Shown piece after piece: positions 6,958-7,954 of a stretch of DNA of 7,954 bases. The stretch is from Micrococcaceae bacterium UBA3381 (GTDB lineage: Bacteria; Actinomycetota; Actinomycetes; Actinomycetales; Micrococcaceae). Below the pieces are notes generated by a model. It saw only the letters and a list, made by a program, of their open reading frames with translations. It ran no database searches and was not told where the DNA came from. Made by a program: the position numbers and the translations under genes. Position 1 is the stretch's first letter, and each line of letters starts with the position of its first letter. The stretch covers positions 15,105 to 23,058 of the forward strand of contig DEPX01000107.1 of NCBI GenBank assembly GCA_002358975.1, written 5' to 3'.

Positions 6958-7954
6958 GTACCATCCCAGTGCCATCCGGGTATAGCCAGTCGAGAAACCT
7001 GACGCATGTTCTGCCATCGTTAGCAGCGAGCTTGGGGGCGAACTTTCACAACACTATGCGGTTGCCCAAAGCAGCTTCGGCCATATTGTTGCTAGTAGAC
7101 GGTCTGGGCTTAGAGCAGCTTGAACGCTATGCGGGCCATGCGCCGTTTTTGCGCAGCCTGCTGACTAAACAGTCCGCGGCGCAGACTGAAATGTCAGCGG
7201 TCTATCCGTCGACTACAGCCGCTGGGTTGTCGTCACTGGGAACAGGATTAGATGTTGGACAGCACGGGCTGGTGGGATATGACGTCTACGACCCGCGGCG
7301 ACAAGTCGTAGTTAACCAGTTGGGCGGCTGGGACGAACGAACCGATCCGGAACTGTGGCAACCACATCCGACGGTCTTTCAAACCTTAAATACCCAACGT
7401 TACGCCGGTGAGCATGACATTACTCCCGTGGCAGTTTCTTTATCGGCATTCGAAACCTCGGCACTGACAAGAGCCGCATTACGCGGGCCGAAATTCATTG
7501 GACAAAACGAATTGCCCCAGCGCTTTGTTCAAGCCACAGTAGAAGCCCAACGACCTGGCGTACTTGTCTATCTCTATGTCAACGAGCTCGATAAAGCAGG
7601 TCACGCTCATGGGCCAGGGTCAGATGCTTGGCTGGAGGCTCTAGAAGAAATCGATGCCAATATCCGTCGGATGAGCAGCAAGTTGCCGACAGATACACTA
7701 GCGGCAGTAACGGGTGATCATGGCATGATTGAAGTTAAACCCGAAGACAGAATTGATTATTCACAGGATCAAGAATTAGTTGCCCACATCGCTCACACTG
7801 CGGGTGAGCCACGCATGGTCCAACTACATTTTGATCCGAGCGCTACCGAAAGTCAGCGCACGCAAACGCGTAGTGCTTGGCAGAGACGGTTTGGTGATCG
7901 TGCGTGGGTGATCACACGCGAAAAAGCCATTTCAGCAGGCTGGTTTGGTAGAGT
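6954..7954 (+). CDS. Alkaline phosphatase superfamily phosphohydrolase (nucleotide pyrophosphatase/phosphodiesterase-like), 3' end outside window
   Basis: The frame is open from the ATG at 6954 to the right edge, giving 333 complete codons; homologues are usually somewhat longer, so the end is just outside. The fold is recognised from metal and nucleophile motifs in the expected order: LLVDGLG with D49, YPSTTAAG with candidate nucleophile T87 or T88, ELDKAGHAHG with D213 and H217, and TGDHGM with D255 and H256. These match type I phosphodiesterase/NPP members of the superfamily, which use two zinc ions and a Thr nucleophile to cleave phosphodiesters or pyrophosphates. The last metal ligand cannot be assigned with confidence; H281 and H292 lie in the expected area. 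No clear signal peptide is present, so the enzyme is probably cytoplasmic and its substrate is unknown. The start overlaps the DUF5998 stop by four bases (ATGA), a standard coupled arrangement, with only a weak TTGGAT ribosome site upstream. Confidence 0.88.
   Translation, partial: MSTIPVPSGYSQSRNLTHVLPSLAASLGANFHNTMRLPKAASAILLLVDGLGLEQLERYAGHAPFLRSLLTKQSAAQTEMSAVYPSTTAAGLSSLGTGLDVGQHGLVGYDVYDPRRQVVVNQLGGWDERTDPELWQPHPTVFQTLNTQRYAGEHDITPVAVSLSAFETSALTRAALRGPKFIGQNELPQRFVQATVEAQRPGVLVYLYVNELDKAGHAHGPGSDAWLEALEEIDANIRRMSSKLPTDTLAAVTGDHGMIEVKPEDRIDYSQDQELVAHIAHTAGEPRMVQLHFDPSATESQRTQTRSAWQRRFGDRAWVITREKAISAGWFGR

Noticed and set aside
6658..7017. Open frames of 98 and 119 codons on the minus strand across the DUF5998/phosphohydrolase junction
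   Set aside because: They lie opposite two well-supported genes, lack a ribosome site and resemble no family I know.

Overview
The window looks like ordinary chromosomal DNA from an actinobacterium, most likely a member of the Micrococcales. The evidence is the protein set: a CydC-type exporter, an actinobacterial second type IIA topoisomerase A subunit, an N-terminal-GNAT Pat-type lysine acetyltransferase, a DUF5998 protein and an actinobacterial alkaline-phosphatase-superfamily protein. By eye the G+C content is only a little above half, with frequent TTA, ATA and CTA codons. That is low for the group and would fit lineages such as Yaniella or Enteractinococcus, but this placement is a weak inference.

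Layout: the 3' part of a cydC-like ABC exporter gene runs rightward to 1004. It converges on a leftward topoisomerase IV subunit A gene (3540 to 1006), with a single base between the two stop codons. A 55-base divergent intergenic region (3541-3595) separates the topoisomerase gene from a rightward, tightly packed operon. The operon holds a 917-residue GNAT/acyl-CoA-synthetase fusion (3596-6349), a DUF5998 protein (6349-6957, overlapping its predecessor by 1 base) and an alkaline-phosphatase-superfamily phosphohydrolase (from 6954, ATGA overlap of 4 bases, running off the right edge). Coding density is nearly 100 percent and no stretch over 300 bases lacks a gene.

Functions: CydC (with CydD) exports thiols such as cysteine or glutathione for cytochrome bd assembly. 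The topoisomerase subunit acts in decatenation or supercoil control. The Pat-type enzyme acetylates protein lysines, classically acyl-CoA synthetases. The roles of DUF5998 and of the phosphohydrolase are not known to me. The two overlaps suggest that the last three genes are co-transcribed and translationally coupled.

I saw no RNA genes, mobile elements, CRISPR arrays or phage features. The most interesting points are the very compact divergent promoter region with a candidate leaderless start, the apparently degenerate ATP-grasp half of the acetyltransferase, the Cys/His cluster in DUF5998 and the coupled three-gene operon of partly unknown purpose. I see no convincing evidence of a wholly new system.
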